A program made the translations under genes and the position numbers. 64,000 nt of DNA, taken from the NCBI RefSeq assembly GCF_000959725.1, contig NZ_CP009323.1, positions 4,340,001 through 4,404,000 of the forward strand, given 5' to 3'. Below, one piece after another: positions 21,737-30,337 of this stretch. Under the pieces are notes generated by a model. The model made no database searches and was not told where the DNA came from. It saw nothing but the letters and a program-made list of their open reading frames with translations. Every line of letters begins with the position of its first letter. The first letter of the stretch is position 1. This stretch comes from Burkholderia gladioli (GTDB lineage Bacteria; Pseudomonadota; Gammaproteobacteria; Burkholderiales; Burkholderiaceae).

Positions 21737-22678
21737 TCAGCGCGACCAGGCGCCGTCGAGCAGCGCGTCGATCTCCTCGCGCGTCGGCGCGGTGGCCGGC
21801 CCGAAGCGCGTGACCGCCAGCGCGGCCGCCGCATTCGCGCGCCGCGCCGCGACCAGCGGCGCATGGCCCTCGGCGAGCGCGGCGAGCAGCACGCCGGTAT
21901 GCGCGTCGCCGGCGCCGTTGCTGTCGATCGCCTCGACCTCGAAGGCCGCCACCCGCGCGGGCACGCCGTCGATCGACACCACGCAGCCCTGCTCGGCATC
22001 GCGCACGATCGCCAGCGCGCCGGCCGGCAGCCGCGCGACGAGCTCGGCCAGCGCAGCCTCGACGCTCGCGCAACCGCTATGGCGCAGCGCCTCCTCGCGA
22101 TTGCCGGTCCAGACCCGCGTGCGCCGCATCACGCGCGCGAGCAGCGCCGACTCGATGCTGTCGACCAGCGGGCCGGGATCGAAGGCCACCACCACCGATT
22201 CGGGCAGCGTCTCGAGCCAGTCCGCCAGCAGCGCGCCCTTGTCGGGCACGCACAAGCCGTAGCCCGTCACATAGACGATGTCGCGCGGCGTCACCGCCAG
22301 CGCGTCGAGCACGTCACGCTCCAGCACCGCCTCGGCGCCGAGATGGGTGACGAAGGTGCGCTCGGTACTGGCGTCGACGATCGCCACGCAGATGCCGGTA
22401 TCGCGATCGAGCACGCGCGGCGCGGCCAGCTCGGCGCCCTCGGCGGCCAGCGCCTGGCGCGCCAGCTCGCCGAAGCGCCCGGTGCCGTGGCCGCCGGCAT
22501 AGACGCAGGCCATGCCGCTGCGCCGCGCGGCCGCGATCACGTTGAAACCGCCGCCCACCTCGAAGCGCGCCTCGGAAGCCAGCACGTCGCCGCCGGGCGG
22601 CGGCAGCGCGCCCACGCGCATGATCAAGTCCACCAATACCTGTCCCGTATGAATCAGACGGGGAACTGCCAAACTCAT
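21737..22678 (-). CDS. PfkB-family sugar/nucleoside kinase (YegV-like)
   Basis: Ribokinase-fold kinase of 313 residues. N-terminal GQVLVDLIMRVGALPPPGGDV and the GGGFNVIAAARRSG loop give the PfkB signature 1; the C-terminal DSNGAGDAHTGVLLAAL is signature 2 with the catalytic Asp and anion hole. The family phosphorylates ribose, nucleosides or related sugars. It is last in the operon and its ATG overlaps the permease stop (ATGA), showing coupled translation. With the neighbouring ADP-ribosylglycohydrolase-like gene and GntR regulator it matches the yegV-yegU-yegW set of E. coli. Likely substrate is a pentose or nucleoside released by the hydrolase; unproven. Confidence 0.85.
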   Translation of the reverse strand: MSLAVPRLIHTGQVLVDLIMRVGALPPPGGDVLASEARFEVGGGFNVIAAARRSGMACVYAGGHGTGRFGELARQALAAEGAELAAPRVLDRDTGICVAIVDASTERTFVTHLGAEAVLERDVLDALAVTPRDIVYVTGYGLCVPDKGALLADWLETLPESVVVAFDPGPLVDSIESALLARVMRRTRVWTGNREEALRHSGCASVEAALAELVARLPAGALAIVRDAEQGCVVSIDGVPARVAAFEVEAIDSNGAGDAHTGVLLAALAEGHAPLVAARRANAAAALAVTRFGPATAPTREEIDALLDGAWSR

Positions 22679-24126
22679 GACATACGCTCCTGCAGACCAC
22701 GATTGCGCCGCGCGCCGCCGAGCAGCGCATAGAGGCCGCCCGCGACGATGAAGGTGACGATCCAGCCCAGGCCGTTGCGGCCCAGCCAGCTGCCGGCGAA
22801 GGGCCCGTGGAAGCCGTGCTCGCCGCCGATCGACAGGAAGCTGAAGCCCAGCACGATGGCCAGCGCCCAGGCGCCGAACGCGCGCCATTCCACGCCGCCA
22901 CGATACCAGTAGGCGCTGGCCGGGCTGACATCGAGCAGGGCCTCGGGCCGGTAGCCGTCGCGGCCGGCCAGGTCGACGATGAAGATGCCGACCCAGGCCG
23001 TGATCGGCACCGCCAGCAGCGAGATGAAACCGATGAAGGGGCCGTAGAAGCTGCCCTCGATCAGCATGAAGTAGATCGAGCCGGTGGAGATCACCACGAC
23101 GTCGACCACCACCGCCTGCACGCGCTTGACCTTCAGGCCCAGCGTGAGCGTGGTGAGCCCGGCCGAATAGACCGACAAATAGTTCGACAGCAGCAGCCCG
23201 CCGAAGGCGGCGATCAGGTAGGGAATCGCCATCCAGTGGGGCAGCAGATCGCGGATCGCGGCGATCGGGTCGGTGGCCGAGGCGAGCTTGTCGTTGCCCA
23301 CCGCGAGCAGCGCGCCGAGCGTGATCAGCAGGATCAGCGGGATGCCCGCGCCGAACGCGGCCGAGGCGACCAGCGAGCCGGCCTTCACCTCGCGCGCCTG
23401 GTAGCGCGACATGTCCGCGCCGGCGTTGGCCCAGCCGATGCCGGTGCCGCCCGCGATGGTGCCGATGCCGATGATCACCGCGCTGGCCGGCGCCGGGGCC
23501 GCCGCGAACACCGCGTGCCAGTCGATCGCCTGGGCAAGGAAGCCGGCCACCACCAGGTTCAGCGCGCCGAAGACCCAGGTCGACCACTTCTGGATCACCA
23601 GCAGGGTGGCGTGGCCGAGGCCCGACACCACCAGGGTGGCCGCCACGAAGATCGCGATGAACAGCAGCGTGAGCAGCGGATGCGCCTTGGCCTCGGCCGA
23701 GCCGCCGAACACGATCGAGAACAGCGAGAGCAGCACGTAGGCGCCGGTGGTGGTGTTGACGGTTTCCCAGCCGAGCCGCGAGAGCAGCGAGACGATGGTC
23801 GGCCCGATGTTGCCACGCACGCCGAACACCGCGCGCGAGAGCGTCAGGCTCGGCGCATGGCCGCGCCGCCCGGCGATCGAGATCACCCCGACCAGCGCGA
23901 ACGAGCCGGCCGCGCCGACCACCGCCACCAGCATCGCCTGCCAGATCGCCAGGTGCTGGAAGGCCACCAGGGTGGCGCCCAGCGGCAGCGCCAGGATGCT
24001 GATGTTGGCGGCGAACCAGACCCAGAACAGTTGCAGCGGATGGCCGCGACACTCGTCGTCGGGTACCGGTTCGATGCCGCGCGCCTCGATCTTGCCGGCG
24101 TGCGCGGGGTTGCGGGACGAAGCCAT
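22675..24126 (-). CDS. NCS1-family nucleobase/nucleoside:cation symporter
   Basis: Inner-membrane permease of 483 residues related to cytosine/purine permeases (CodB type). About 12 hydrophobic segments begin at HPLQLFWVWFAANISILALPLGA, the characteristic NCS1 first helix, and SRAVFGVRGNIGPTIVSLLSRLGWETVNTTTGAY covers TM3. Ribosome site AGGAGA precedes the ATG. It starts 53 bp after the glycohydrolase gene and overlaps the kinase by 4 bp. NCS1 members carry nucleobases, allantoin, hydantoins or nucleosides with H+ or Na+. The linked kinase and glycosidase favour a nucleoside-like substrate, replacing the MFS-type YegT of E. coli. Confidence 0.87.
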   Translation of the reverse strand: MASSRNPAHAGKIEARGIEPVPDDECRGHPLQLFWVWFAANISILALPLGATLVAFQHLAIWQAMLVAVVGAAGSFALVGVISIAGRRGHAPSLTLSRAVFGVRGNIGPTIVSLLSRLGWETVNTTTGAYVLLSLFSIVFGGSAEAKAHPLLTLLFIAIFVAATLVVSGLGHATLLVIQKWSTWVFGALNLVVAGFLAQAIDWHAVFAAAPAPASAVIIGIGTIAGGTGIGWANAGADMSRYQAREVKAGSLVASAAFGAGIPLILLITLGALLAVGNDKLASATDPIAAIRDLLPHWMAIPYLIAAFGGLLLSNYLSVYSAGLTTLTLGLKVKRVQAVVVDVVVISTGSIYFMLIEGSFYGPFIGFISLLAVPITAWVGIFIVDLAGRDGYRPEALLDVSPASAYWYRGGVEWRAFGAWALAIVLGFSFLSIGGEHGFHGPFAGSWLGRNGLGWIVTFIVAGGLYALLGGARRNRGLQERMS

Positions 24127-24179
24127 CTGTCTGTCTCCTGGAGCTGGGTGGGGAACGCGCGGGATGCGCGGGGCTCGCG

Positions 24180-25247
24180 CTAGCCGCGCGGGCCCCGTGC
24201 GCCGCGCAAGGCGAGCAGTTGCGCGCTGAGCCCATCGAGATCGAGCGCGCTGACGCGGCGCACGGTCTCGACGAGTGACTGGGGCAGTGCCTGGTAGCCG
24301 GCGCAGGCGCCGAGCATCGCGCCGAGCATCGCGGCGATGGTGTCGGTGTCGCCGCCGAGGCTGGCCGCGCTGGCCAGCGAGGCCTCGATCGCGGTGCCGT
24401 GGCGTCGCGCGTCGTGGGCCAGCGCGAAGGCCGCCACCACCGATTCCTGCGAGGCCACCGAGGTGCCGACCACTTCGTACAGCCAGTCGGCCAGCGCCTC
24501 GCCGCTGCGCGCGGCGCTCTCGCCCGCCACCCAGCGCAGCCGCGCGCCGATGCGCGCGCCGGCGATCCAGTTGCCGCGCGTCTCGCCGAGCTCGGCGAAA
24601 CGTGCGCCGGCCTCCAGCGCCTCGCCCAGCGAGGCGCCCTCGATGCCGGCCGACACGACGGCCGCCACCGCGGCCGCGCTGGCGATGCCGAGCGTGGTGT
24701 GATGGGTCACCAGGCAGGAACCGACCACCGCCTCCACGAAGGCCTCGGGATCGGCCAGCGAGGTGGCGATGCCCACCGGCGTGACGCGCATCGCGGCGCC
24801 GTTGGTGGTGCCGAAGCGGCCCGCCAGCGAGACGTCCTCGCCGTCGACGATGGCCTGCGTGGCGCGCCGCGTGGAGGGGCCGAGCAGGTCCAGCGAGCCG
24901 CGCGCCTTCATGTCGGCTTCCCAGGCGATCAGGCGCCGCGCGAACTCGAGCGGCGCGATCGCGCCCTGCCCGTCCACCAGCAGCTGCGCCACCAGCACCG
25001 CCTGCTCGGTGTCGTCGGTGATGGCGCCGGCGCGCATGTTCGGCGCGATCGGCTGGTCGGGGCCCGCGTCGAGCAGGCCCGTGACGCGGCCGAAGCGTTC
25101 GCGGATGGTCTCGCGGCTCAGGGCCTGGGTCGGCATGCCGAAGGCATCGCCCAGCGCGAGGCCGTAGAAGGCGCCGCGCGCGCGGTCCAGGCGCGCGGCA
25201 TCGGCCTGGTCGGGGTGGAGAAACGAATCAGTACGGTCGATCGACAT
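24180..25247 (-). CDS. ADP-ribosylglycohydrolase-family protein (YegU-like)
   Basis: ARH-fold hydrolase of 355 residues. Metal-binding acidic motifs are seen at GAITDDTEQAVLVAQLL and GGDTDTIAAMLGAMLGA, with the opening RARGAFYGLALGDAFGMPTQ typical of the family. Classical members remove ADP-ribose from proteins or dinitrogenase reductase, but YegU-type members sit in sugar or nucleoside operons and probably cleave an N-glycosidic bond of a small molecule. The start shares one base with the GntR stop (TGATG), so the two are translationally coupled. The position between regulator and permease argues for catabolism rather than protein modification. Confidence 0.86.
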   Translation of the reverse strand: MSIDRTDSFLHPDQADAARLDRARGAFYGLALGDAFGMPTQALSRETIRERFGRVTGLLDAGPDQPIAPNMRAGAITDDTEQAVLVAQLLVDGQGAIAPLEFARRLIAWEADMKARGSLDLLGPSTRRATQAIVDGEDVSLAGRFGTTNGAAMRVTPVGIATSLADPEAFVEAVVGSCLVTHHTTLGIASAAAVAAVVSAGIEGASLGEALEAGARFAELGETRGNWIAGARIGARLRWVAGESAARSGEALADWLYEVVGTSVASQESVVAAFALAHDARRHGTAIEASLASAASLGGDTDTIAAMLGAMLGACAGYQALPQSLVETVRRVSALDLDGLSAQLLALRGARGPRG

Positions 25248-25975
25248 CAGAATTCCAGGTGCAGGGCAAAGTGGGCAGGGTCGAGCAGGCTCACCACGTA
25301 CTCGATCACGCGGTTCTCGCGGTCGCGCGTGAGGCGCCGCGAGCGCAGGAAGGGCGTGCCGGCGCGGCGCTTGAGCAGCCGCGCGTCCTCGGCCTCCAGG
25401 CCGACCACCTCGGCCCATTGCTCGCCGTGGTCGGCCACCATGCCGTGCTCGGCCAGCGTGCGGTTCAGCGAGCCGCCCACCAGCCCTTCGAGCGGCAGCG
25501 CGGCCAGTTCGTCGGAGAACGGCAGGCGGCTGCGTTCCAGCGAGATATGCGCGGCCGTGTCGCCGATCACGCGCATCCGGTCGATCGCCACGAAGCGCGC
25601 GCCGGCCAGGCCCAGCTCGGCCGCCAGCGCCTCGTCGTCGATGATCGCGATCTGCAGCAGCTTGGTCTGCGCGCTGCCGCCGGCACGCTCCAGCGCGGTG
25701 GTCCAGCCCAGCGAGCCGTCGATGGCCTGGCCGTGGAAGGTCACGAAGGAGCCGATCCCGCCGCGCCGCGTGATCAGGCCGCTGCTGGTGAGCAGGTCGA
25801 GGCCCTTGCGGACCGTGTTGCGGCTCACCGCGAAACGCTCGACCAGCTCGCTCTCGCTCTCGAGCTGCTGGCCATAGGGCAGCCGCCCGCTCAGGATGTC
25901 CCGCTCGAGCTCCGCTGCCACCCGGTGTGCCTTGGAACGCCCGACTTCGGACGTCCTGGCCGATTTACGCACCAT
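25247..25975 (-). CDS. GntR/HutC-family regulator (YegW-like)
   Basis: Transcriptional regulator of 242 residues. The N-terminal winged HTH is about 12-75 (ELERDILSGRLPYGQQLESESELVERFAVSRNTVRKGL), followed by a UTRA ligand domain of the HutC type ending DPAHFALHLEF. The ATG at 25975 is preceded by AGGAGA with good spacing; the longer open frame upstream is not coding. It is the first gene of the regulator-hydrolase-permease-kinase operon. A 17-bp motif lies 75-91 bp upstream and recurs in front of the porin gene, so both are probable targets. Ligand likely the nucleoside or sugar substrate. Confidence 0.9.
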   Translation of the reverse strand: MVRKSARTSEVGRSKAHRVAAELERDILSGRLPYGQQLESESELVERFAVSRNTVRKGLDLLTSSGLITRRGGIGSFVTFHGQAIDGSLGWTTALERAGGSAQTKLLQIAIIDDEALAAELGLAGARFVAIDRMRVIGDTAAHISLERSRLPFSDELAALPLEGLVGGSLNRTLAEHGMVADHGEQWAEVVGLEAEDARLLKRRAGTPFLRSRRLTRDRENRVIEYVVSLLDPAHFALHLEF

Positions 25976-26049
25976 CTTCTGTCTCCTGTCAGCAAGTGCC
26001 GCGCGGCCCCGGTTTCCGGTAGCGGAAAGCCGTTCGCGCGTCGCAAAAG

Positions 26050-26066
26050 GTACAAGTATGCACAGG
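26050..26066. promoter_or_regulatory. Shared motif copy 1, upstream of the GntR operon
   Basis: GTACAAGTATGCACAGG preceded by AAAAG. Fourteen of 17 positions match the copy in front of the porin at 27265-27281. It lies 75-91 bp before the regulator's ATG. The GTACAAGTA core is like HutC-type half sites. Confidence 0.6.
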
Positions 26067-26181
26067 TTTGACGACGGGCGGCGCCGGAAGGTGGATCGGG
26101 ACGGACGCATGGTGATGACGGAAGCTCGGCTCACTCGCTGAAACGATCGATGAAGGGAACGGGAAAACCCGGGCGGCGGGC

Positions 26182-27207
26182 TCAGAAGCGATGCACCATG
26201 CCGAGCTGGAAGCCGCGCGCGTCCGCCCCCGGATAGGCCAGCGGCAGGCCCGCGTTGGCGGAGCCGGCCAGCCGGTACGAGGCGTCGCCGCGGTTCTGCA
26301 GGAAGGACAGCGCGCCGTACAGCGAGGTGCGCTTGGAGAACGTATAGGTATAGAGCGCGGCGATCTGCCGGGCGTTGGCGCCCTGCCCCGTCTCGTCGTG
26401 CAGGTAGGTGCCGCCCAGCGACAGGGCCTGCGCGGGCGTCACCTGGTAGAGCGCCGAGATGCCGTAGATATTCACGTCGAGGCCGATGTCGGCCCACTTC
26501 GCGCCGCTCCAGCCGAGATAAACGGTGGTCTTGCCGATCTGGTAGCCGGCGCCCACCTCGGCGGTGCGGTCGAGCGTGCCGTTGTCGGCGCTGCGCACCG
26601 CCTGGGCCGCCGCGATCGCCGAGAACGGGCCGCGCGCGTAGGTCACGTCGGCCTGGTAGCTGGCGCCGCCCGAGCGCAACCCGCCCGCGTCGCCGAAGCC
26701 GACATAGACGCTGAACTGCAGCCCCGACAGCGAGGGCGACGTATAGGAGACCGTATTGCTGGTGCGCACCGCGTAGGTTTCCATGTTGCTGAAACCGGAA
26801 GCCTGGGTGGCCGCGCCGAACGCGTCGAGCCCGCCCTGATCGTTGAACAGCGGCGAGTTCTGGCGGCCCACGTGCACCTCGCCCCAGTTGCCGCCCAGCC
26901 CGACCCAGGCCTGGCGGCTGAACATCGAGCCCGGCGTGGCGAAGCTGCCGTCGTTCGGGTTGAAGCCGTTCTGCAGGTCGAAGTTGACGTAGTTGCCGCC
27001 GCCGATGTCCTCGTGGCCGCGCAGCCCGATCCGGCTGGCCCACTGCCCCGACGAACCGATCGCCGCGGTGTAGCCATTGCCGGTGTTCACGTACTGGAAG
27101 AACTCGTCGATGATGCCGTACAGCGTGACGCTCGAATCGGCATGGGCGACGAGCGGCAGCAGGCCGGCGGCGAGCGCGAACGTCAGACGCGACAGACGGA
27201 AGGACAT
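26182..27207 (-). CDS. Outer-membrane porin, Burkholderia OmpC-like family
   Basis: General-diffusion porin of 341 residues. The signal peptide MSFRLSRLTFALAAGLLPLVAHA is followed by SSVTLYGIIDEFF, the standard first beta strand of Gram_neg porins, and WASRIGLRGHEDIGGGNYVNFDLQNGF. The C terminus is MVHRF with the terminal Phe needed for BAM insertion. The start at 27207 places the signal at the N terminus. It lies 206 bp upstream of the GntR gene on the same strand and carries the same promoter motif, so it probably supplies outer-membrane entry for the substrate of the downstream operon. Confidence 0.92.
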   Translation of the reverse strand: MSFRLSRLTFALAAGLLPLVAHADSSVTLYGIIDEFFQYVNTGNGYTAAIGSSGQWASRIGLRGHEDIGGGNYVNFDLQNGFNPNDGSFATPGSMFSRQAWVGLGGNWGEVHVGRQNSPLFNDQGGLDAFGAATQASGFSNMETYAVRTSNTVSYTSPSLSGLQFSVYVGFGDAGGLRSGGASYQADVTYARGPFSAIAAAQAVRSADNGTLDRTAEVGAGYQIGKTTVYLGWSGAKWADIGLDVNIYGISALYQVTPAQALSLGGTYLHDETGQGANARQIAALYTYTFSKRTSLYGALSFLQNRGDASYRLAGSANAGLPLAYPGADARGFQLGMVHRF

Positions 27208-27248
27208 CGTGGAACCCTGGTCGGATGGGATGCGGTCGTTTCGACCGG

Positions 27249-27281
27249 CCTGTTCCTCTAAAAAGTACATGTAGGAACAGG
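27249..27281. promoter_or_regulatory. Shared motif copy 2 within an inverted repeat, porin promoter region
   Basis: GTACATGTAGGAACAGG at 27265-27281 matches the motif at 26050. Here it also forms the right arm of a perfect 8-bp inverted repeat CCTGTTCC-N17-GGAACAGG and contains the palindrome TACATGTA. It lies 58-74 bp before the porin ATG. Confidence 0.6.
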
Positions 27282-27588
27282 CGCAAAATTAAGGTTCCAA
27301 TTTGAACAAGTCAAGCAGGCATCACTAGGGGAAAACCGCAGGGGGCCCCGCCCCGCTTTCCTCGGAGGAAAGCGGAACCCTGGTGGGCGACGAGGCGATG
27401 GAAGGCCCGGGATGGCCGAGGCACGGCCGGGTCGCGGCAAGCGGTGCGGGCACTCGCGCCGGGGAAGCGGCGAGGCGGGGAATTGCGTGGAATGGCGGGG
27501 AAAGGAAGGCGGGAGAACGAAACGGATCAGGCGGGAAACCGCCGGCGCGAGCGCGCCGGCGATTCGAACCGCACGAGCAAGCGCGGGA
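27282..27588. other. Non-coding region upstream of the porin
   Basis: About 300 bp. The porin-proximal part (27282-27320) is AT-rich and should hold the -35 side of the promoter. A hairpin CCGCTTTCCTC-G-GAGGAAAGCGG lies at 27353-27375 and a GC hairpin at 27540-27561. The rest is purine-rich without coding signal. Confidence 0.45.
27540..27561 (-). terminator. Possible terminator of the hypothetical gene at 27589
   Basis: CGCCGGCGCG-AG-CGCGCCGGCG perfect hairpin 28 bp after the stop codon, followed on the minus strand by GTTTCCC. Weak T content. Confidence 0.45.
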
Positions 27589-28020
27589 TCAGACCACCAG
27601 CGAGCCCTCGGCCGCGCCGGTCATGCGATTCAAGGCAATCCGGCGCGCCTCGTCGAGCGTGGCGGCTACCTCCACCGGCACCCCGAAGGCCCGCTCGATG
27701 CCCGGCGCGCGCTCGAGCGCGGCCTCGCGCTCGAGCGGCTCCGGCTCGATCGAGATCAACGCGCGGCAGATCGCGGCCAGTGCCTCGCGGTTCTGCTTGA
27801 GCCAGAGGCCGCGCTGCTTGCGGTCCTCGTGCCCTTCCTCAGGGCGGCCGGCCGGGAAGATCATCACGAACGGCATGCCGATCCGCAACAGGGTCTGCAT
27901 CTCGTCCTCCCAGCGCGCGGCGTAACCGTCCTCGATCGTCTCGTTGCGCATCAGGACGAAGGGAAATTCGCGCAGGTCGAAGATGCGCAGCGCCGGGGTG
28001 CTGGTGGTTCGGGTAGTCAT
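27589..28020 (-). CDS. Conserved-looking hypothetical protein
   Basis: Soluble 143-residue protein that I do not recognise. It begins MTTRTTSTPALRIFDLREFPFVLMRNETIEDGYAARWEDEMQTLL, has a hydrophobic strand PFVMIFPAGRPEEGHEDRKQRGLWLKQNRE and a C-terminal helix-rich region with GVPVEVAATLDEARRIALNRM. The last part (an assigned strand plus DEARRIA helix) resembles the alpha/beta end of STAS-like or barrel-sandwich proteins. No signal peptide or TM. The ATG at 28020 has GGAGCG upstream. It is divergent from an AraC regulator 109 bp away, which is probably its controller. Confidence 0.7.
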   Translation of the reverse strand: MTTRTTSTPALRIFDLREFPFVLMRNETIEDGYAARWEDEMQTLLRIGMPFVMIFPAGRPEEGHEDRKQRGLWLKQNREALAAICRALISIEPEPLEREAALERAPGIERAFGVPVEVAATLDEARRIALNRMTGAAEGSLVV

Positions 28021-28069
28021 GGTGAACGCTCCATCGAATTCGGGTTTTGCAACCACACGAGGAGCATTG

Positions 28070-28097
28070 TTGGCCGGCGGCGGGCAAAGCTGATAAT
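28070..28097 (+). promoter_or_regulatory. Candidate promoter of the AraC gene at 28130
   Basis: TTGGCC-N16-GATAAT ending 32 bp before the ATG. Confidence 0.4.
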
Positions 28098-28129
28098 GTC
28101 GTTTGGTCAAAAAATAATGAATTCCGGCC

Positions 28130-28969
28130 ATGACCGCCAACCCGGCTTCATCCCCGCCCGACGGCAACTCGATACGCCACGACGCCATCGAGCGGCTCGA
28201 CGGCCCGATCCTGATCGCCCTGCCCGGCGGCGAGCGCCATGGCCCGCACGCCTATCGCCTCGGCACGCGCGAGATCGACTGGCACCAGCACCGGCGCGGC
28301 CAGGTGTTCTGCATCGAGAGCGGCTGCGTGCACGTGCGCACCCCGCACGGCTCCTGGCTGCTGCCGCCGCACCGGGCCGGCTGGATTCCGCCCGGGGTGC
28401 CGCACAAGGTCAGCATCAGCGGCGCGCTGAGCGGCTGGAGCGTGGCGATCGCGCCCGCGGCGAGCCGCACCCTGCCGGCCGAACCCTGCGTGATCGCGAC
28501 CACCGAGCTGATGGCGGCCCTGGTGCGCCGCGCCGTGAGCTGGTATGGGCGCGACACGCTGAGCGCCGAGGAAACGCGCATCAGCCGCGTGCTGCTCGAC
28601 GAGATCCGCCGCGCGCCGCACGAACCGCTGCACCTGCCGATGCCGGCCGACCGGCGCCTGCTGAAGATCGCCCGGCGCATCCTCGCGCAGCCGCACGAGG
28701 GCCGCACGCTGGAGGACTGGGCGCAATGGGGCGGCTTGTCGGCGCGCACGCTGAGCCGCCTGTTCCAGGCCGAGACCGGCACCAGCTTCGCGCAGTGGCG
28801 GCAGCAGGCGCGCCTGACGCTGGCGCTGGAGCGCCTGGCCGGCGGCGCGCTGGTCGCCAACGTGGCCGATGCGCTCGGCTACGCCACGCCGAGCAATTTC
28901 ATCGCGATGTTCCGGCGCGCGTTCGGCGATTCGCCCGCGCATTACTTCGCGCGTCGGCGCGAAGGCTGA
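28130..28969 (+). CDS. AraC-family regulator with N-terminal cupin
   Basis: Regulator of 279 residues, same architecture as the AraC protein at 8256: cupin sensor (about 40-110, with EIDWHQHRRGQVFCIESG and WIPPGVPHKVSISG) and a C-terminal double HTH ending VANVADALGYATPSNFIAMFRRAFGDSPAHYF. The two proteins are paralogues by motif order and spacing. Divergent from the hypothetical gene at 27589, making that gene the most likely target. Effector unknown. Confidence 0.9.
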   Translation: MTANPASSPPDGNSIRHDAIERLDGPILIALPGGERHGPHAYRLGTREIDWHQHRRGQVFCIESGCVHVRTPHGSWLLPPHRAGWIPPGVPHKVSISGALSGWSVAIAPAASRTLPAEPCVIATTELMAALVRRAVSWYGRDTLSAEETRISRVLLDEIRRAPHEPLHLPMPADRRLLKIARRILAQPHEGRTLEDWAQWGGLSARTLSRLFQAETGTSFAQWRQQARLTLALERLAGGALVANVADALGYATPSNFIAMFRRAFGDSPAHYFARRREG

Positions 28970-29063
28970 GCTCGGGCTGGCGCTGGTGGCAGCGCGCCGC
29001 CAAGGACGAAGCCGGCGCGGCGCGCAGCGGCAGCCGCGCCCACCACCGGCAAGCAGCCAGGAA

Positions 29064-29096
29064 GAAAAAGGGCCGCGCGCGATCCTCGCGCGCGGC
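29064..29096 (-). terminator. Terminator of the alpha/beta hydrolase gene
   Basis: GCCGCGCGCG-ATCCT-CGCGCGCGGC, 10-bp perfect stem followed on the minus strand by CCTTTTTCTTCC. Confidence 0.85.
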
Positions 29097-29155
29097 GCGC
29101 GGCGCGTGCGGGATCTGCCAAGCATCGCGCACGCGACGAAACCGTGGAGACCGCG

Positions 29156-30205
29156 CTAGAGCAGCACCGCCTCCTGCTCGATCGCGCCGGGCTCGTCCTC
29201 GCTGCCGCCCGCCTCGGCCGCCTCGCGCTCGGAGACGATGCGCCCCGGCACCTCGTCCGCGATCCGGCCGCGCAGGAGCCAGTCCAGCACCATCGGCCAG
29301 AGCCTGCCCTCGAAGCGGCTGTGGAAGAAGGCGAAATGGCCGATCGCGGTTTCGCCCACCTGCTCAGGATTCAGGCGCAGATGGGTGACGCGGCTGCGGG
29401 TGAAGTAGCGCAGCAGCCGCTCGATCGCGGCGACCGTGCCGAACGGGTCGTCGCTCACGCTGAGCGCCAGGATCGGCGCGCGCAGGGCCGCGAAGCGCTG
29501 CACCAGCGCGCGGCGCTCGCGCTCGCCGCGCCGGATCGGCGCGCGCCGGTAGGTGTGCTCGAACTCGGCGCGGCTGCGGCTCCAGGACAGCGCCACGCCG
29601 CGCGGCGTGTCCTCCATCCAGCCGAGCCGCCGCGCCGGGAAATAACCGCACAGCGCGCTCACGAGCGGCATCACCAGGTGCCACTTCCACAGCATCGATA
29701 CCCGGCTGCGCGGCGCGTAATCGCGCCAGTGCGCGTATTGCGCGCCCATCGTGAAGACGCGGCGCACCAGATGGTTCGAGGGCGCCAGGCCCAGCGCCAC
29801 CCCGCCGATGCTGTGCGCGACCACGTCGATCGGCTGGCCGGGAAAGGCCGTCGAGGCGTAACGCAGCACCGCCTCGGCATCGCGCTCGCCCCAGTCGAGC
29901 CAGCTCGCCTCGAATCGCGCCAGCACCGGCGGGCGCGATTCGCCGATGCCGCGGTAGTCGTAGACGATCGCATCGCAGCCGTGGCGATGCAGCCAGGCCG
30001 CGAAGCGGAAGTAGTAGCGGCAGCGCACCGAGGTGGCCGCGTTGACCACCACCACCGGGCGCGGCGCGAGCGGATCGGGCGGCGCGGCCTGACGCCAGAC
30101 GAAGCCGCCGATCGGATAACCGTCCCCGGCGACGATGGTGACCGGCTCGGGCCCGGCGTCGGCCGCGTGGTCCATGTCGCGCGTCTTTCCAGTCGTATCG
30201 GCCAT
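29156..30205 (-). CDS. Alpha/beta-hydrolase family protein
   Basis: Predicted serine hydrolase of 349 residues in the YheT/monoacylglycerol-lipase style. The nucleophile elbow is VVAHSIGGVALG (GxSxG-type with the Ser in AHSIG); earlier strands give VVVVNAATSVRCRYYFRFAAWLHRHG and AIVYDYRGIGES, typical of the fold's oxyanion region; the C-terminal HFAFFHSRFEGRLWPMVLDWLL carries the likely catalytic His. No signal peptide. GAGGGAA precedes the ATG. Divergent from a GcvA-like LysR gene 132 bp away. Substrate unknown. Confidence 0.85.
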   Translation of the reverse strand: MADTTGKTRDMDHAADAGPEPVTIVAGDGYPIGGFVWRQAAPPDPLAPRPVVVVNAATSVRCRYYFRFAAWLHRHGCDAIVYDYRGIGESRPPVLARFEASWLDWGERDAEAVLRYASTAFPGQPIDVVAHSIGGVALGLAPSNHLVRRVFTMGAQYAHWRDYAPRSRVSMLWKWHLVMPLVSALCGYFPARRLGWMEDTPRGVALSWSRSRAEFEHTYRRAPIRRGERERRALVQRFAALRAPILALSVSDDPFGTVAAIERLLRYFTRSRVTHLRLNPEQVGETAIGHFAFFHSRFEGRLWPMVLDWLLRGRIADEVPGRIVSEREAAEAGGSEDEPGAIEQEAVLL

Positions 30206-30337
30206 TTTCCCTCACATACCCGCAGTGCATGCCATGCCCATTCCGCTTGATCGCAGGGCAGGCTCCGAGCGCTATTGCACTTGACCGCCCCGCTCGACTC
30301 AATCAATCTTCTTGCATTGATCGCATGAGGCTCGCGC

